From assembly GCA_022571985.1 (NCBI GenBank), contig JACZWU010000001.1, positions 281,501 through 345,500 of the forward strand: a stretch of 64,000 nt of DNA, given 5' to 3'. Source of the stretch: Candidatus Zixiibacteriota bacterium (GTDB taxonomy: Bacteria; Zixibacteria; MSB-5A5; GN15; FEB-12). A program made the position numbers and the translations under genes. Under the pieces are notes generated by a model. The model saw nothing but the letters and a program-made list of their open reading frames with translations. It had not been told where the DNA came from and did not search any database. Shown piece by piece: positions 33,696 through 42,529 of the stretch; within the stretch, counting starts at the first letter, position 1; every line of letters begins with the position of its first letter.

Positions 33696-34433
33696 TTAAT
33701 CCGGCTTTTCAGGCTTGTAACCAGTAAAATGAACAATTATGATTGAAATTTCATATAGAATATAAAGCGGCACAGCCAGTAGAATTTGAGTGGTAAAATC
33801 CGGCGGGGTAAGAATAGCGGCTAAAATTATGATAAAAACAACCGCATATCGGCGTCCTTTAATAAGAGTCCGGGTGGTTATTATGCCGATTTTCCCCAGA
33901 AAATAAGCTATTACCGGAATTTCGAATCCAAACCCAAAAGCCAAAAGAAGCATTCCGGTAAAAGAGATATAACTTCCCACAGTTATTATCGGGCTGAGTA
34001 TGTCGCCTGAGTAGCCGATCAAAAAGCTCAGTGCAATAGGCAGAATCAGATAATAGCAGAAAGCGGCCCCGCCTATAAAAAGCAAGGTTGAGGCAGCCAC
34101 CAAAGGCAGTACATATATTTTTTCCTCTCTATATAGACCGGGAGAAATAAACGACCAGAGCTGATAAAAAATAAGCGGCAGGGCGGCCATCACCCCGGCA
34201 ATGAGAGAAATCTTCAGATAGGCGTAAAAAGAACCGGTAACTTCGGTGACAAAAAGCTGGGTGTCCCCTAATGGTTTGATAATAAAGGCTAATATCTGAT
34301 CAGCAAAATAAAAGCAGCCGCCGGCAGCAACAATTAACGAAATAACGGCTTTAAGTAAACGCCACCTGAGATCTTCCAGATGATCTAAAAAAGGCACTGA
34401 AAAGTTATTTTTTTGTGTGTCAGTCATAGTCAA
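33696..34433 (-). CDS. tatC: Sec-independent translocase subunit TatC
   Basis: 245-residue polytopic inner-membrane protein with six predicted helices, the core receptor for twin-arginine signal peptides. Family landmarks: PFLDHLEDLRWRLLKA near the N-terminus (the conserved Glu of HLxELR-type motif), YQLWSFISPGLYREEK and GFGFEIPVIAYFLGKIG. tatA/tatB are not in the window. It is followed by the unlinked-looking tRNA gene. Confidence 0.97.
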   Translation of the reverse strand: MTMTDTQKNNFSVPFLDHLEDLRWRLLKAVISLIVAAGGCFYFADQILAFIIKPLGDTQLFVTEVTGSFYAYLKISLIAGVMAALPLIFYQLWSFISPGLYREEKIYVLPLVAASTLLFIGGAAFCYYLILPIALSFLIGYSGDILSPIITVGSYISFTGMLLLAFGFGFEIPVIAYFLGKIGIITTRTLIKGRRYAVVFIIILAAILTPPDFTTQILLAVPLYILYEISIIIVHFTGYKPEKPD

Positions 34434-34491
34434 GTGCTATCAAAAGCACTTGCGGAAAATATCGGACTATGGCTGGAAAATCAACCGCTGA

Positions 34492-34824
34492 TTAGACCGT
34501 CTCGGCAGTTTTACCCGTTTCTTCGATAACCCAGTTGACATAGTCCGGCAACCCCTCAGCAACAGGCATGGCAATGATTTCAGGGATATCGTAGGGGTGT
34601 TCAGATTTGATAAAAGAAATCAGGTCGTCAATTTTTGACATAGTTGTTTTTAGTATCAGCAGGCTTTCGTGGTCGCTTTTGAGCTGACCTTCCCAGTAAT
34701 AATATGATTTTACAGTAGAGACAACAGAGCTGCAGGCAGCCAGACGGTTTTCGACAATCGCTTTAGCCATTTTATCGGCTATGTCCATGGGGACAGTCAC
34801 GAATACTACTCTCATATTTTCCAT
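34492..34824 (-). CDS. cutA: CutA1 divalent-ion tolerance family protein
   Basis: 110-residue small trimeric protein. The family pattern is complete: VFVTVPMDIADKMAKAIVENRLAACSSVV, YYWEGQLKSDHESLLILKT, HPYDIPEIIAMPV and YVNWVIEET. Its role in metal tolerance in bacteria is uncertain. The start overlaps the stop of the upstream MTH1187-family gene by one base. Confidence 0.96.
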   Translation of the reverse strand: MENMRVVFVTVPMDIADKMAKAIVENRLAACSSVVSTVKSYYYWEGQLKSDHESLLILKTTMSKIDDLISFIKSEHPYDIPEIIAMPVAEGLPDYVNWVIEETGKTAETV

Positions 34825-35132
34825 TATTTCCTGACCTTTCTGCCTAACTTTTTTTCAAGTGACTCAACCTTGCCCTCGAGTCTGTTTCCGGCGCCCTCTC
34901 TATCATCAACCGCGATTACTATATATAGTCGGCTGCAGGTCTCTTTTAGTTTAAGCCTGGCTTTATTAATAACGGCCATTACATCGTCCCAGTCCCCCTC
35001 TATAATAGTGGACATAGCGCTGGTTTTGTACGGCAGCCCTGAACTATCGATTATATCTATAACAGCGGCAATATCGGCTGAAACGCCTGATTTACCCTTA
35101 TCTGTGGGGAAAATGGTTAATTGAAATATCAT
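34824..35132 (-). CDS. MTH1187/YkoF-like thiamine-binding family protein
   Basis: 102-residue protein with a ferredoxin-like fold (QLTIFPTDKGKSGVSADIAAVIDIIDSSG, YKTSAMSTIIEGDWDDVMAVI). Homologues bind thiamine or related pyrimidines and form tetramers. It is 3 nt downstream of glyA and overlaps cutA, so the three are one operon. The ligand is not evident from sequence. Confidence 0.9.
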   Translation of the reverse strand: MIFQLTIFPTDKGKSGVSADIAAVIDIIDSSGLPYKTSAMSTIIEGDWDDVMAVINKARLKLKETCSRLYIVIAVDDREGAGNRLEGKVESLEKKLGRKVRK

Positions 35133-35135
35133 GAT

Positions 35136-36392
35136 TTACACTTCCTGCAATCGTTTCTGATAAAGCGGAAATTTCAGGCAGAATTCGGCCACCTCGGCTT
35201 TTATCTCTGCCAGCGCTTCGTCATTTTTGCGGTTTTTGACTGCCCGGTCGATAAAATCGGCTATCTTTATCATCTCGTCGCTGCCCATCCCCCGGGTTGT
35301 AATTGCCGGTGTGCCGATTCTGATGCCTGAAGTTACAAACGGCTTTTCGGTATCAAACGGCACTGTGTTTTTGTTCACCGTCAGGCCGGCTTTGTCCAGA
35401 GCCTTCTCGGCTATTTTACCGGTCAGCTTGTCGACATGTAAAAACGAAACCAGCAGCAGATGGGTGTCAGTACCACCGGACACTATTTTGTAAGTGCGGT
35501 CTTTGAGTGCTTGTGCCAGACGACGGGCGTTATCGACTATTTTTCTTTGATAAGTTTTGAACTCTTCGCTGAGAGCTTCGCGGAAGGCTACTGCTTTACC
35601 GGCTATGACATGCATCAGCGGTCCGCCCTGTATGCCCGGCATGACCATTCTGTCGATATCGGCGGCATATTTTTCTTTGCACATTATTATTCCGCCTCGA
35701 GGACCGCGCAAAGTTTTATGCGTTGTCGAAGTTACAAAATCGGCGTAGGGCACCGGCGAAGGATGAATCCCGGCCGCCACCAGTCCGGCTATGTGGGCGA
35801 TGTCAACCACCATCAAAGCACCGCAGGCATCGCAGGCTTCACGGAATTTGGCGAAATCTAAAATGCGCGGATAGGCCGAGGCGCCGACCATTATCATTTT
35901 TGGTTTTTCTTTTCTGGCGGTTTCTATCAATTTGTCGTAGTCGATAACTTCAGAAACCATTTCAACTTGATAGGCGGTAAAATCGTATAGAAAGCCCGAA
36001 AAATTTATGGGGTGGCCGTGAGTCAGATGCCCGCCGTGAGAGAGGTCGAGCCCCATCACTTTGTCGCCCGGTTTTAATGCCGCAAAATAAACTGCCATAT
36101 TGGCCTGCGAGCCGGAATGCGGCTGTACATTAGCATGCTCACAGCCAAACAATTCTTTCAAACGGTCGCGGGCCAAGTTTTCGGCCGCATCGACAAACTC
36201 ACAGCCGCCGTAGTAGCGTCTGCCCGGGTAGCCCTCGGCGTATTTGTTGGTCATGACAGAGCCGACAGCTTCTAAGACCGCTTCGGAAACGAAATTCTCC
36301 GAGGCTATCAGCTCAAGCTGGTTAGATTGCCGCCCGGTTTCATCTAATATGGCCTGAAATATTTCTGGGTCCGAATCTCTTAAGTATGACAT
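35136..36392 (-). CDS. glyA: Serine hydroxymethyltransferase
   Basis: 418-residue PLP enzyme converting serine plus tetrahydrofolate to glycine and methylene-tetrahydrofolate. [32 protein letters not shown], the PLP-lysine motif [14 protein letters not shown] and [10 protein letters not shown] are all intact. The ATG at 36392 ([11 protein letters not shown]) has GAGAAG upstream; a longer in-frame reading to 36467 runs into an intergenic hairpin repeat and is rejected. It leads an operon with the MTH1187-family gene and cutA. Confidence 0.98.
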   Translation of the reverse strand: MSYLRDSDPEIFQAILDETGRQSNQLELIASENFVSEAVLEAVGSVMTNKYAEGYPGRRYYGGCEFVDAAENLARDRLKELFGCEHANVQPHSGSQANMAVYFAALKPGDKVMGLDLSHGGHLTHGHPINFSGFLYDFTAYQVEMVSEVIDYDKLIETARKEKPKMIMVGASAYPRILDFAKFREACDACGALMVVDIAHIAGLVAAGIHPSPVPYADFVTSTTHKTLRGPRGGIIMCKEKYAADIDRMVMPGIQGGPLMHVIAGKAVAFREALSEEFKTYQRKIVDNARRLAQALKDRTYKIVSGGTDTHLLLVSFLHVDKLTGKIAEKALDKAGLTVNKNTVPFDTEKPFVTSGIRIGTPAITTRGMGSDEMIKIADFIDRAVKNRKNDEALAEIKAEVAEFCLKFPLYQKRLQEV

Positions 36393-36399
36393 AGCTTTC

Positions 36400-36475
36400 T
36401 TCTCTTGTAGGTCAGGACTCTTGTAGTCCTGACAATTATCGTGGGCAGTCTGCCCCGGCGAGTCCACGTCTGCCC
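36400..36475. repeat. Intergenic hairpin repeat, copy 1
   Basis: It begins TCTTGTAGGTCAG and contains GTCAGGACT...AGTCCTGAC, a 9-bp inverted repeat, then a second GGGCAG...CTGCCC hairpin. The TCTTGTAGGTCAG/GTCCTGAC unit recurs at 54953-54997 and 56468-56518. It lies directly upstream of glyA. Confidence 0.65.
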
Positions 36476-36552
36476 CATTTAAGAATGATACGGAAAACGA
36501 AATACGAGGTCAACAAAAGCAGTGTCGGTCTTAAGCGCCGGGAAAAGTCAAC

Positions 36553-38055
36553 TTACTCTTTTTCGCTGTCTTTAACGGGATCGCACAATTGCTGGTCGAA
36601 AATTCCTATTTCAATACACTTTTCTTGCCATTGTTCAGCGCTTATCTCCCCTTTTATCAGGTCAGCAACCAGTTCAAACGGCTCAATTTCCATTGACTCT
36701 TTTTCCAGCTTAATATTCGACCCCGGTAAAAAATTGAGTGACCAGCCGCTATTATATAACCAGACACAAAGCGCAGAGCCAATTAATGAAGTCACTTTCC
36801 ACAATTCTAAGTCCGGGAAATCCGAGACTGGTTCTTCAAGCTTTATATTGGATGCAATTTCTGTTACTTTCGTTCCAAATTCTGGAACATTGCGCCACTT
36901 AAACTGGTTCAAGAATTTCGCATTCTCTTTTACGAATGATTCCCAATACGGATAACTGACTATCTCAGGTATTTTGTTCCAAGCTATTTCTTTGAGCCCG
37001 GATACGAATTCCTCGCCCTGAACAAGCACGAAAAGTTTTCGCTCAATTTCCTGAATATCCGAAACTAATGAAATCGCAGTCTCTCTTTCTACCTCTTCGA
37101 CAGTCGCAGAACTATCTGATATTTCATTTATGGCCAGAAGCCGTTCGGACAAAGTTGGATGAGTATCATAGGGAGAGATTCTCTCTTCCCGAAGAGACGC
37201 CCGCAGGTTTACTCTGTAATCTTTGTCAAAATTCTTCGAGCTTATGAACATGCTGAAACCTTCAGTAACTTTTGGCAGGTAACCCTTTACGAGCACCGGT
37301 GTAACATCGCTGTCCCAGTAAGCCTCAAAGGCACCGGTTGCTGCGTGAATTTTTTTTAGTGCTGAAGACACGACCTCTCGCCCGAAAACTTCGACTGCGC
37401 ATTTGTCGGCAACAAATTCCTGATGTCTCGAAATTCCATGAGAGACACGCAAAAACAGCTTTGCGTAAAAAATAAACGGATACTGCAATAACGAACTGGC
37501 TTGTTCCAGATTATCTAAAGTTCTGAAAATCAAATCGTGGGTAGTGTAAACCCAGGAACCGAGTACCGTATCGCGGTTACTAAAATGGCCAAATTCATGA
37601 GCCAATATTGCGTTTAGTTCGTTGACACTCAGCAGTTGCATGAGCGGCAATCCTATGCCCATCACACGACGTGAACCGAAGCCCATCAGACCGCCTCGCT
37701 CGGCAACGAAGGCATTACATTCTCCGGTGAAATAGATTTCTTTCGGAATAGGCTCCTTTAGCTTTCTGGCAACAGACCTGATCATAGCTGCAAGCTTGGG
37801 GTTTTTCTGCAGGTTGATGGCAGGTCCGGGCGGGTCGTATTTGTCGATTCGAGGGAATATGGACCAGAGAATTACGCCTGCTCCTATTATGCCGAATATA
37901 ACAATTATTCCTGATCGGCCTCTGCCTTGAACTATGCTGAGATATGGTAAATAGAGCAATAGCGCGACTATCAAAAGTGAAAATATATAGAATCCAACAA
38001 AAAGTGCCAGAGCAGTTACGGCTCTTACTAAAAGAAAAAATTTATTTGCGGGCAT
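36553..38055 (-). CDS. M48-family membrane zinc metallopeptidase
   Basis: 500 residues. Two hydrophobic segments near the N-terminus (about 8-35 and 48-65) precede an M48 domain with the zinc motif AHEFGHFSNRD and the third-ligand region RHQEFVADKCAVEVFG. HtpX/Ste24-like peptidases degrade or process membrane proteins. The C-terminal 200 residues (after TLSERLLAI) are charged, contain a probable further membrane segment near 425-445 and match nothing I know. It is transcribed alone. Confidence 0.9.
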   Translation of the reverse strand: MPANKFFLLVRAVTALALFVGFYIFSLLIVALLLYLPYLSIVQGRGRSGIIVIFGIIGAGVILWSIFPRIDKYDPPGPAINLQKNPKLAAMIRSVARKLKEPIPKEIYFTGECNAFVAERGGLMGFGSRRVMGIGLPLMQLLSVNELNAILAHEFGHFSNRDTVLGSWVYTTHDLIFRTLDNLEQASSLLQYPFIFYAKLFLRVSHGISRHQEFVADKCAVEVFGREVVSSALKKIHAATGAFEAYWDSDVTPVLVKGYLPKVTEGFSMFISSKNFDKDYRVNLRASLREERISPYDTHPTLSERLLAINEISDSSATVEEVERETAISLVSDIQEIERKLFVLVQGEEFVSGLKEIAWNKIPEIVSYPYWESFVKENAKFLNQFKWRNVPEFGTKVTEIASNIKLEEPVSDFPDLELWKVTSLIGSALCVWLYNSGWSLNFLPGSNIKLEKESMEIEPFELVADLIKGEISAEQWQEKCIEIGIFDQQLCDPVKDSEKE

Positions 38056-38631
38056 CGTTTACTATTTGTCAATCCGATTTGATGTTCACTGCGAATATCC
38101 CTGACTACATTACGATAAAGGGATTGTCGGGGCAACAAAAAGGATTTGGGGTCAAAAAATGGGTTCGTAAAGCGTCAAAATCAGATACGGACCTATGAGC
38201 AGTAGATTCGAAAAGAGCAGCGGCGTGGTAACAAACTATTGGATAGTGGGTGTTGGGTCTAGGAGAGGAGTTCTAAGTAGTCCGTGGCCGTAGTATGTTT
38301 TTAAATCACCACAATAAAGTAAAGCTTAAGTGTATTTCTTGCAGGTACTTGAGCTTGATCTTCTAAAAAAATTCCAACGGCAAGATTGACTTAAAGTAGT
38401 TAATGACCTATCAAGAATTTTAATTGACAGACAATTAAGACTGTTATAGTTTATTTATGAAAAATGTTTGTGGCTAGCGAAGATTGTTTTCGTCAGTAAA
38501 TCATTTGAAGCAGTAAAGAAGCCAACACCGGATTTTCTCTGCAATCATCATAGCTATAAGCATATGCTTTACATGGCATGATCGAATTGGTATAAAAATA
38601 ATTGCAAATTTTTGGAAGGAAGTAAAATACT
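38056..38631. other. Intergenic region before the cupredoxin gene
   Basis: About 575 bp, A+T-rich, no ORF or RNA gene that I can support. The only structured part is TTAATTG-ACAGA-CAATTAA (38420-38438), a perfect 7-bp inverted repeat that overlaps a TTGACA box (38424-38429) with TATAGT (15-bp spacing) or TAGTTT (17-bp) downstream. This may be the promoter/operator of the downstream gene, with a leader near 180 nt. Confidence 0.35.
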
Positions 38632-39291
38632 ATGACTAAACTATTAAAGTTTCAGCTTTGGGCAGGCTTGCTCTTAATATGTAGTGTCCCTGTCCACGCC
38701 ACCGTTCACAATATCACTGTTGGTAACAATTTTTTTTCGCCGTTGGGTACAACCGTTGAGTTTGGTGATTCTGTCCGATGGACATGGAATGGAGGAATTA
38801 ATCATACTATTGCTGCGGACCTTTCCTCGCCTAAACAGTGGAATTCTGGAACCACTAGTTCTAGTGGATTCGAATTTTTACTCCAGTTTACTTCGGGTGA
38901 TGGCCTCGGACCGTTCCCATATCAATGTCTAAATCACCTTGGCCTTATGGTTGATACCATCTTCGTAACGGTTCCAACAGATATCAATGATGAGCTCCCG
39001 CAAGAATTGCCAAATAGTTATTCTATAAGTCAGAACTATCCCAATCCGTTCAATTTATCGACCGCCATCAAATATACGCTCCCAATCAGGTCAAACGTAA
39101 CTATTGCCATCTACAATGTCACGGGTCAGAAGGTCAATACCATAGTTGAAGGATCCAAAAGTGCCGGCAGCCATATCGTCTTCTGGGACGGCACCGACAA
39201 AGCAGGCAAGGTCGTATCATCCGGTGTTTATTTCTACCGACTAATTGCCGGCAATTTTGTGGAGTCAAAAAGGATGATGCTTATAAAATAA
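38632..39291 (+). CDS. Secreted cupredoxin with type IX sorting domain
   Basis: 219 residues. A signal peptide (about 1-23, ending VHA) precedes a plastocyanin-like domain (about 24-115) with a complete type-1 copper site: His in GGINHTI and the C-x2-H-x3-M set in YQCLNHLGLM. The C-terminal 85 residues are a Por-secretion sorting domain (SQNYPNPFNLSTAIKYTLP, IYNVTGQKV, WDGTDKAGKVVSSGVYFYRL). The protein should be exported across the outer membrane by T9SS and anchored or released. It probably carries electrons or copper at the surface. The T9SS machinery itself is not in the window. Confidence 0.9.
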   Translation: MTKLLKFQLWAGLLLICSVPVHATVHNITVGNNFFSPLGTTVEFGDSVRWTWNGGINHTIAADLSSPKQWNSGTTSSSGFEFLLQFTSGDGLGPFPYQCLNHLGLMVDTIFVTVPTDINDELPQELPNSYSISQNYPNPFNLSTAIKYTLPIRSNVTIAIYNVTGQKVNTIVEGSKSAGSHIVFWDGTDKAGKVVSSGVYFYRLIAGNFVESKRMMLIK

Positions 39292-39363
39292 CTTATACTT
39301 AAGAGTAACAGCATTGCAGCAAATTACTGGATAGGCAGTATGGGATCAATAAGAGGGGCAACT

Positions 39364-39440
39364 TGTCATTCCCGAGCTTTAGTCCCGAAGCGTACGAAGT
39401 CCCCCGAGGGGGCGAAGTCCCGTTGGAGTCTCGGGAGCCG
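39364..39440. repeat. Intergenic GTCATTCCCG-type repeat, copy 1
   Basis: It opens TGTCATTCCCGAGC and closes TCTCGGGAGCCGAG, with internal palindromes such as CCCCCGAGGGGG. It resembles the element at 59467-59534. It lies between the cupredoxin gene and the convergent membrane protein gene. Confidence 0.5.
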
Positions 39441-39470
39441 AGAAGTAGGCCACCCCATACTCCTGCCTTG

Positions 39471-40118
39471 TTATTCAACTGTATCGATGCGATTTGATGC
39501 GAATATTAAGATACTTCCCAAAATTAGAATTATATTGCTCATCACCAATGAAACTGCGTTTCCAATTTCCCAGTACGAAATATCGTCCATCAATTGAACC
39601 ATTTCGCTTTTCAGCTCTAATGCGTAGTCTCCTGCTTGTATTTCATATTTTTTCTGTAATCTAACTAGCTCGCTGTCGCTCTTTAATATAAACATCTCGA
39701 AGGGGTTTGTTCCTTCGGGCGGGTCGTTTGCTAATAAGAATGCTAATGCAACTACACCTACTTTACTTCTATTGCTCTGATAATTCAGCTCCTTAATTAC
39801 TCCTCTTATTGTTTCATCTTCTTCAGATGATAAGTGATCTTCTGCCAGCCTCCTCAGTATTACCAATTGGTTAGAATTTGCATTAAGCAGTGTGTATTTG
39901 GCACTTTCTGATCTCTTAGTTTTTTCATTTATGATAAAGTAATTCTCTTCATACCTCTTATCTTGTAGCTCACCTTGCAGATTATTCAAGTGCAGGTTAA
40001 CCCAAAGAACCACGCCATTAAGTACTACTGCGAAAACTAAAAGAATTTGTCCCCACTTTCTAGATTTCTTGGGATTATTTAGTAAACTTTTGATACTATT
40101 AGAGAATGACTTAATCAT
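39471..40118 (-). CDS. Two-helix membrane protein, partner of the cyclase-like gene
   Basis: 215 residues, not matched to a known family. A basic N-terminus (NNPKKSRKWGQ) leads into membrane helix 1 (about 22-42). A 140-residue charged, helical soluble region follows, then membrane helix 2 (about 186-207) and a short tail. The positive-inside rule puts both termini in the cytoplasm and the soluble domain in the periplasm. It starts 32 nt after the cyclase-like gene and is the last gene of that unit. The layout resembles cyclase plus membrane-effector pairs of Pycsar defence, but no cyclic-nucleotide-binding domain is visible. Confidence 0.75.
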   Translation of the reverse strand: MIKSFSNSIKSLLNNPKKSRKWGQILLVFAVVLNGVVLWVNLHLNNLQGELQDKRYEENYFIINEKTKRSESAKYTLLNANSNQLVILRRLAEDHLSSEEDETIRGVIKELNYQSNRSKVGVVALAFLLANDPPEGTNPFEMFILKSDSELVRLQKKYEIQAGDYALELKSEMVQLMDDISYWEIGNAVSLVMSNIILILGSILIFASNRIDTVE

Positions 40119-40150
40119 GTATTTGTTTGGATCTTTTCGTTCTAGCTACA

Positions 40151-40951
40151 TTATGTACTTCTTGATTCAATCAGGAATTCCGGAGTACTAAATTCGGGCT
40201 CAGAGCTGCAGAATTTATTGTGATAATTGGCTGTCCAGACATATTTGAAATATATTCTTTGTCTTTGACTAAATTCCTTTAATCTACCTTCAATGAACTG
40301 TTTATGCGCAAGGAGTAGATCTCTTCCCTCCTTTAAGAAGGGGCGTGATAACGGCCTCAAGTAATTAACAAACTGAGCAGAATCACTATCCTCCCAGAGT
40401 AAGTGGCTAATTTCCTCTTCTTCAAATATCTCTCGATGCAGGGATAAAAATTTCTTAGATGAATCTAACAAGACAATTCGCGGCATGCTGGCAATCGCCT
40501 CCGCCTCAACCATTTCTGCTAGTATATTCTCACTTGGAAGGACGAGAAGATCGCTTACATGAATATTCCCAACACTTATCCCACCCCTTATAGGAAGACC
40601 ATACTTCATCATTTCACGTTGAAAATGTCCGATCTCGTAGCATGCTTGAGAAAACTCAAAACTGCCTACGCCTTTACCCAAAACTGGATAAGCAATTACC
40701 AGATTATCAGTCATCATCTTCGCGATCCATTTCTTTCCGCTCGGATCATCTACGTTTCGAAAAGAGTCTTTCAACGCGCTATAAACAAAATTGAGGAAAG
40801 GACTGCTCTGGCCTAATTGAGATGCAAGCTTGATCTCTCGACTATATCCTAGAATATCTGCTACTACAATCACAGAATCCCGTAATACAGGTTTTCCAGT
40901 TGAATCGAAGTATGGACCAATCGATTTGTTGTGGTCAACAGATGCCATCAT
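40151..40951 (-). CDS. Class III nucleotidyl cyclase-like protein
   Basis: 266-residue soluble protein. The fold markers of class III cyclases are present: VVADILGYS with the first metal aspartate (D32), KMMTDNLVIA with the second (D82), IRGGISVGNI (122-130), and AEAIASMPRIVL (150-161), a PRI variant seen in uncharacterised and phage-defence cyclases. There is no attached sensor domain. The C-terminal 100 residues are unassigned. It lies 24 nt after rpiB but is visibly more A+T-rich, suggesting insertion. A membrane protein gene follows in the same unit. The product (cAMP, cGMP, cCMP or cUMP) cannot be told from sequence. Confidence 0.7.
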   Translation of the reverse strand: MMASVDHNKSIGPYFDSTGKPVLRDSVIVVADILGYSREIKLASQLGQSSPFLNFVYSALKDSFRNVDDPSGKKWIAKMMTDNLVIAYPVLGKGVGSFEFSQACYEIGHFQREMMKYGLPIRGGISVGNIHVSDLLVLPSENILAEMVEAEAIASMPRIVLLDSSKKFLSLHREIFEEEEISHLLWEDSDSAQFVNYLRPLSRPFLKEGRDLLLAHKQFIEGRLKEFSQRQRIYFKYVWTANYHNKFCSSEPEFSTPEFLIESRST

Positions 40952-40975
40952 CTGGCCTTCTTAAAGGTACTCCCC

Positions 40976-41416
40976 CTACGCCTTTTCGGCGGCGTGGATT
41001 TTTTTGATGCGTTTGACGTGCCGGCCGCCCTCGAAATCGGTCTCGAGGAACGCTTTGACAATCTTCTTGAGGTCGTCCTCGGGTGTGAATTTCTGCGATA
41101 GTGTCAGCATGTTGGCGTCGTTGTGTTGTCTGGTAAGTTGTGCCATCTCAACGTTAATTGCCGTCCCCGCGCGAATACCATTAATTTTATTAGCCACCAT
41201 GTTCATGCCGTTGCCGGTCCAGCAGACGGTAATGCCGTAGTCTACCTCGCCCCCGGCGACCATGCGGGCGGCCGCTAAGCCGAAATCCGGATAGTCGACT
41301 GATTCCTTGGAGTCGGTGCCGAGGTCGATGTACTCGTGCCCGAGTTTAATCAGGATTTGTTTGATTTTTTCTTTGAATTCAAAACCGGCGTGGTCGGCTG
41401 CTATGGCGATTTTCAT
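40976..41416 (-). CDS. rpiB: Ribose-5-phosphate isomerase B family protein
   Basis: 146-residue RpiB/LacAB-family isomerase interconverting ribose- and ribulose-5-phosphate. MKIAIAADHAGFEFKEKI and the active-site region GITVCWTGNGMNMVANKI are clear; the usual CGTGIG is CWTGNG here, keeping the catalytic Cys. The conserved HNDANMLTLSQ segment carries the second catalytic residue. It is 4 nt after ilvE, so the two are co-transcribed. Confidence 0.94.
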   Translation of the reverse strand: MKIAIAADHAGFEFKEKIKQILIKLGHEYIDLGTDSKESVDYPDFGLAAARMVAGGEVDYGITVCWTGNGMNMVANKINGIRAGTAINVEMAQLTRQHNDANMLTLSQKFTPEDDLKKIVKAFLETDFEGGRHVKRIKKIHAAEKA

Positions 41417-41420
41417 ATTG

Positions 41421-42365
41421 CTAAACCGTTACTTGTGATTTTTTTGGTATCGGCGTCATCCAGCCGTAACGGTCTTCGACCTTGCCGCGTATAACGTCAA
41501 AGAAAGCATCCTGAATTCTCTTGGTGATTTCACCGCAACTGCCGCTGCCGACTTTGATACCGTCGATACTTGAAATCGGAGTGATTTCTGCCGCCGAACC
41601 GGTGAAGAAAACCTCGTCTGCCAGATAGAGCGCCTCTCGCGGGATGTTCTGCTCGATAACTTTCAGCCCCATATCTGTGGCAAGCTGGATAACTGTGCGA
41701 CGGGTGATGCCGGGTAAGATAGAAGCTGTAAATGTCGGAGTAACCAACGCCCCACGCCGGACCATAAATATGTTTTCACCGGAGCCTTCGGAGACGTTGC
41801 CGTAAACATCAAGCGCGATGCCTTCGGCGTAGCCGTGCCTGAGGGCTTCAAGTTTAATCAACTGGCTGTTCATATAGTTGGCAGCGCATTTGGCCATAGC
41901 CGGCATAGTGTTGGGGGCAATTCTGTTCCATGAGGAAACGCCAACATCGACACCTTTTTCCAGCGCACCCTCGCCCAGATATTTGCCCCAGGGCCAGACG
42001 CCGATAGCAACATCAATCGGTATACCGGTCGGGTCAACCCCTAGCGTACCATAGCCGCGATAAACGATCGGCCGGACATAGCACTCTTCCAGATTGTTGG
42101 TGCTGACAAGATTTAAGATAGCATTTTCAATTTCATCAACCGTAAAAGGAATTTCCATCTGGTAAATTTTGGCGGAGTTGAACAGACGCTCGATATGTTC
42201 GGGCAGGCGGAAGCATTTAGGGCCGTCGTTCGTTTTATAGACGCGCATTCCTTCAAATACGGCAGAGCCGTAGTGGATAACATGCGACAGTACGTGGATA
42301 TTGGCATCGTCCCATTTGACCAGCTGCCCGTTCATCCATATGTAGTCCGACTTTGGAAGTGTCAT
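41421..42365 (-). CDS. ilvE: Branched-chain amino acid aminotransferase
   Basis: 314-residue class IV PLP aminotransferase acting on Leu, Ile and Val. WMNGQLVKWDDANIHVLSHVIHYGSAVFEGMR, SWNRIAPNTMPAMAKCAANYMNS (PLP lysine region) and VSEGSGENIFMVRRG are canonical. It may feed branched-chain keto acids to the acyl-CoA degradation genes further along. It is followed by rpiB. Confidence 0.97.
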   Translation of the reverse strand: MTLPKSDYIWMNGQLVKWDDANIHVLSHVIHYGSAVFEGMRVYKTNDGPKCFRLPEHIERLFNSAKIYQMEIPFTVDEIENAILNLVSTNNLEECYVRPIVYRGYGTLGVDPTGIPIDVAIGVWPWGKYLGEGALEKGVDVGVSSWNRIAPNTMPAMAKCAANYMNSQLIKLEALRHGYAEGIALDVYGNVSEGSGENIFMVRRGALVTPTFTASILPGITRRTVIQLATDMGLKVIEQNIPREALYLADEVFFTGSAAEITPISSIDGIKVGSGSCGEITKRIQDAFFDVIRGKVEDRYGWMTPIPKKSQVTV

Positions 42366-42529
42366 GTATTACCCCGAATTAAAGAATTAGTTAACTAATA
42401 GTCATATATTATACAAAAAAGCCGGATTGATTTCAATGAAAATAAATTCGCTGTTAGAGTGCTGTGAACAGCGCTTTTTTATAACTCAACAGTTTAACTG
42501 TGCGCCTTAAACGTTTGACAGACAAATAA

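Noticed and set aside
42458-42480. Hairpin AGTGCTGT/ACAGCGCT followed by a T-run
   Set aside because: The T-run is on the plus strand, but both flanking genes are on the minus strand; it would terminate no visible transcript.
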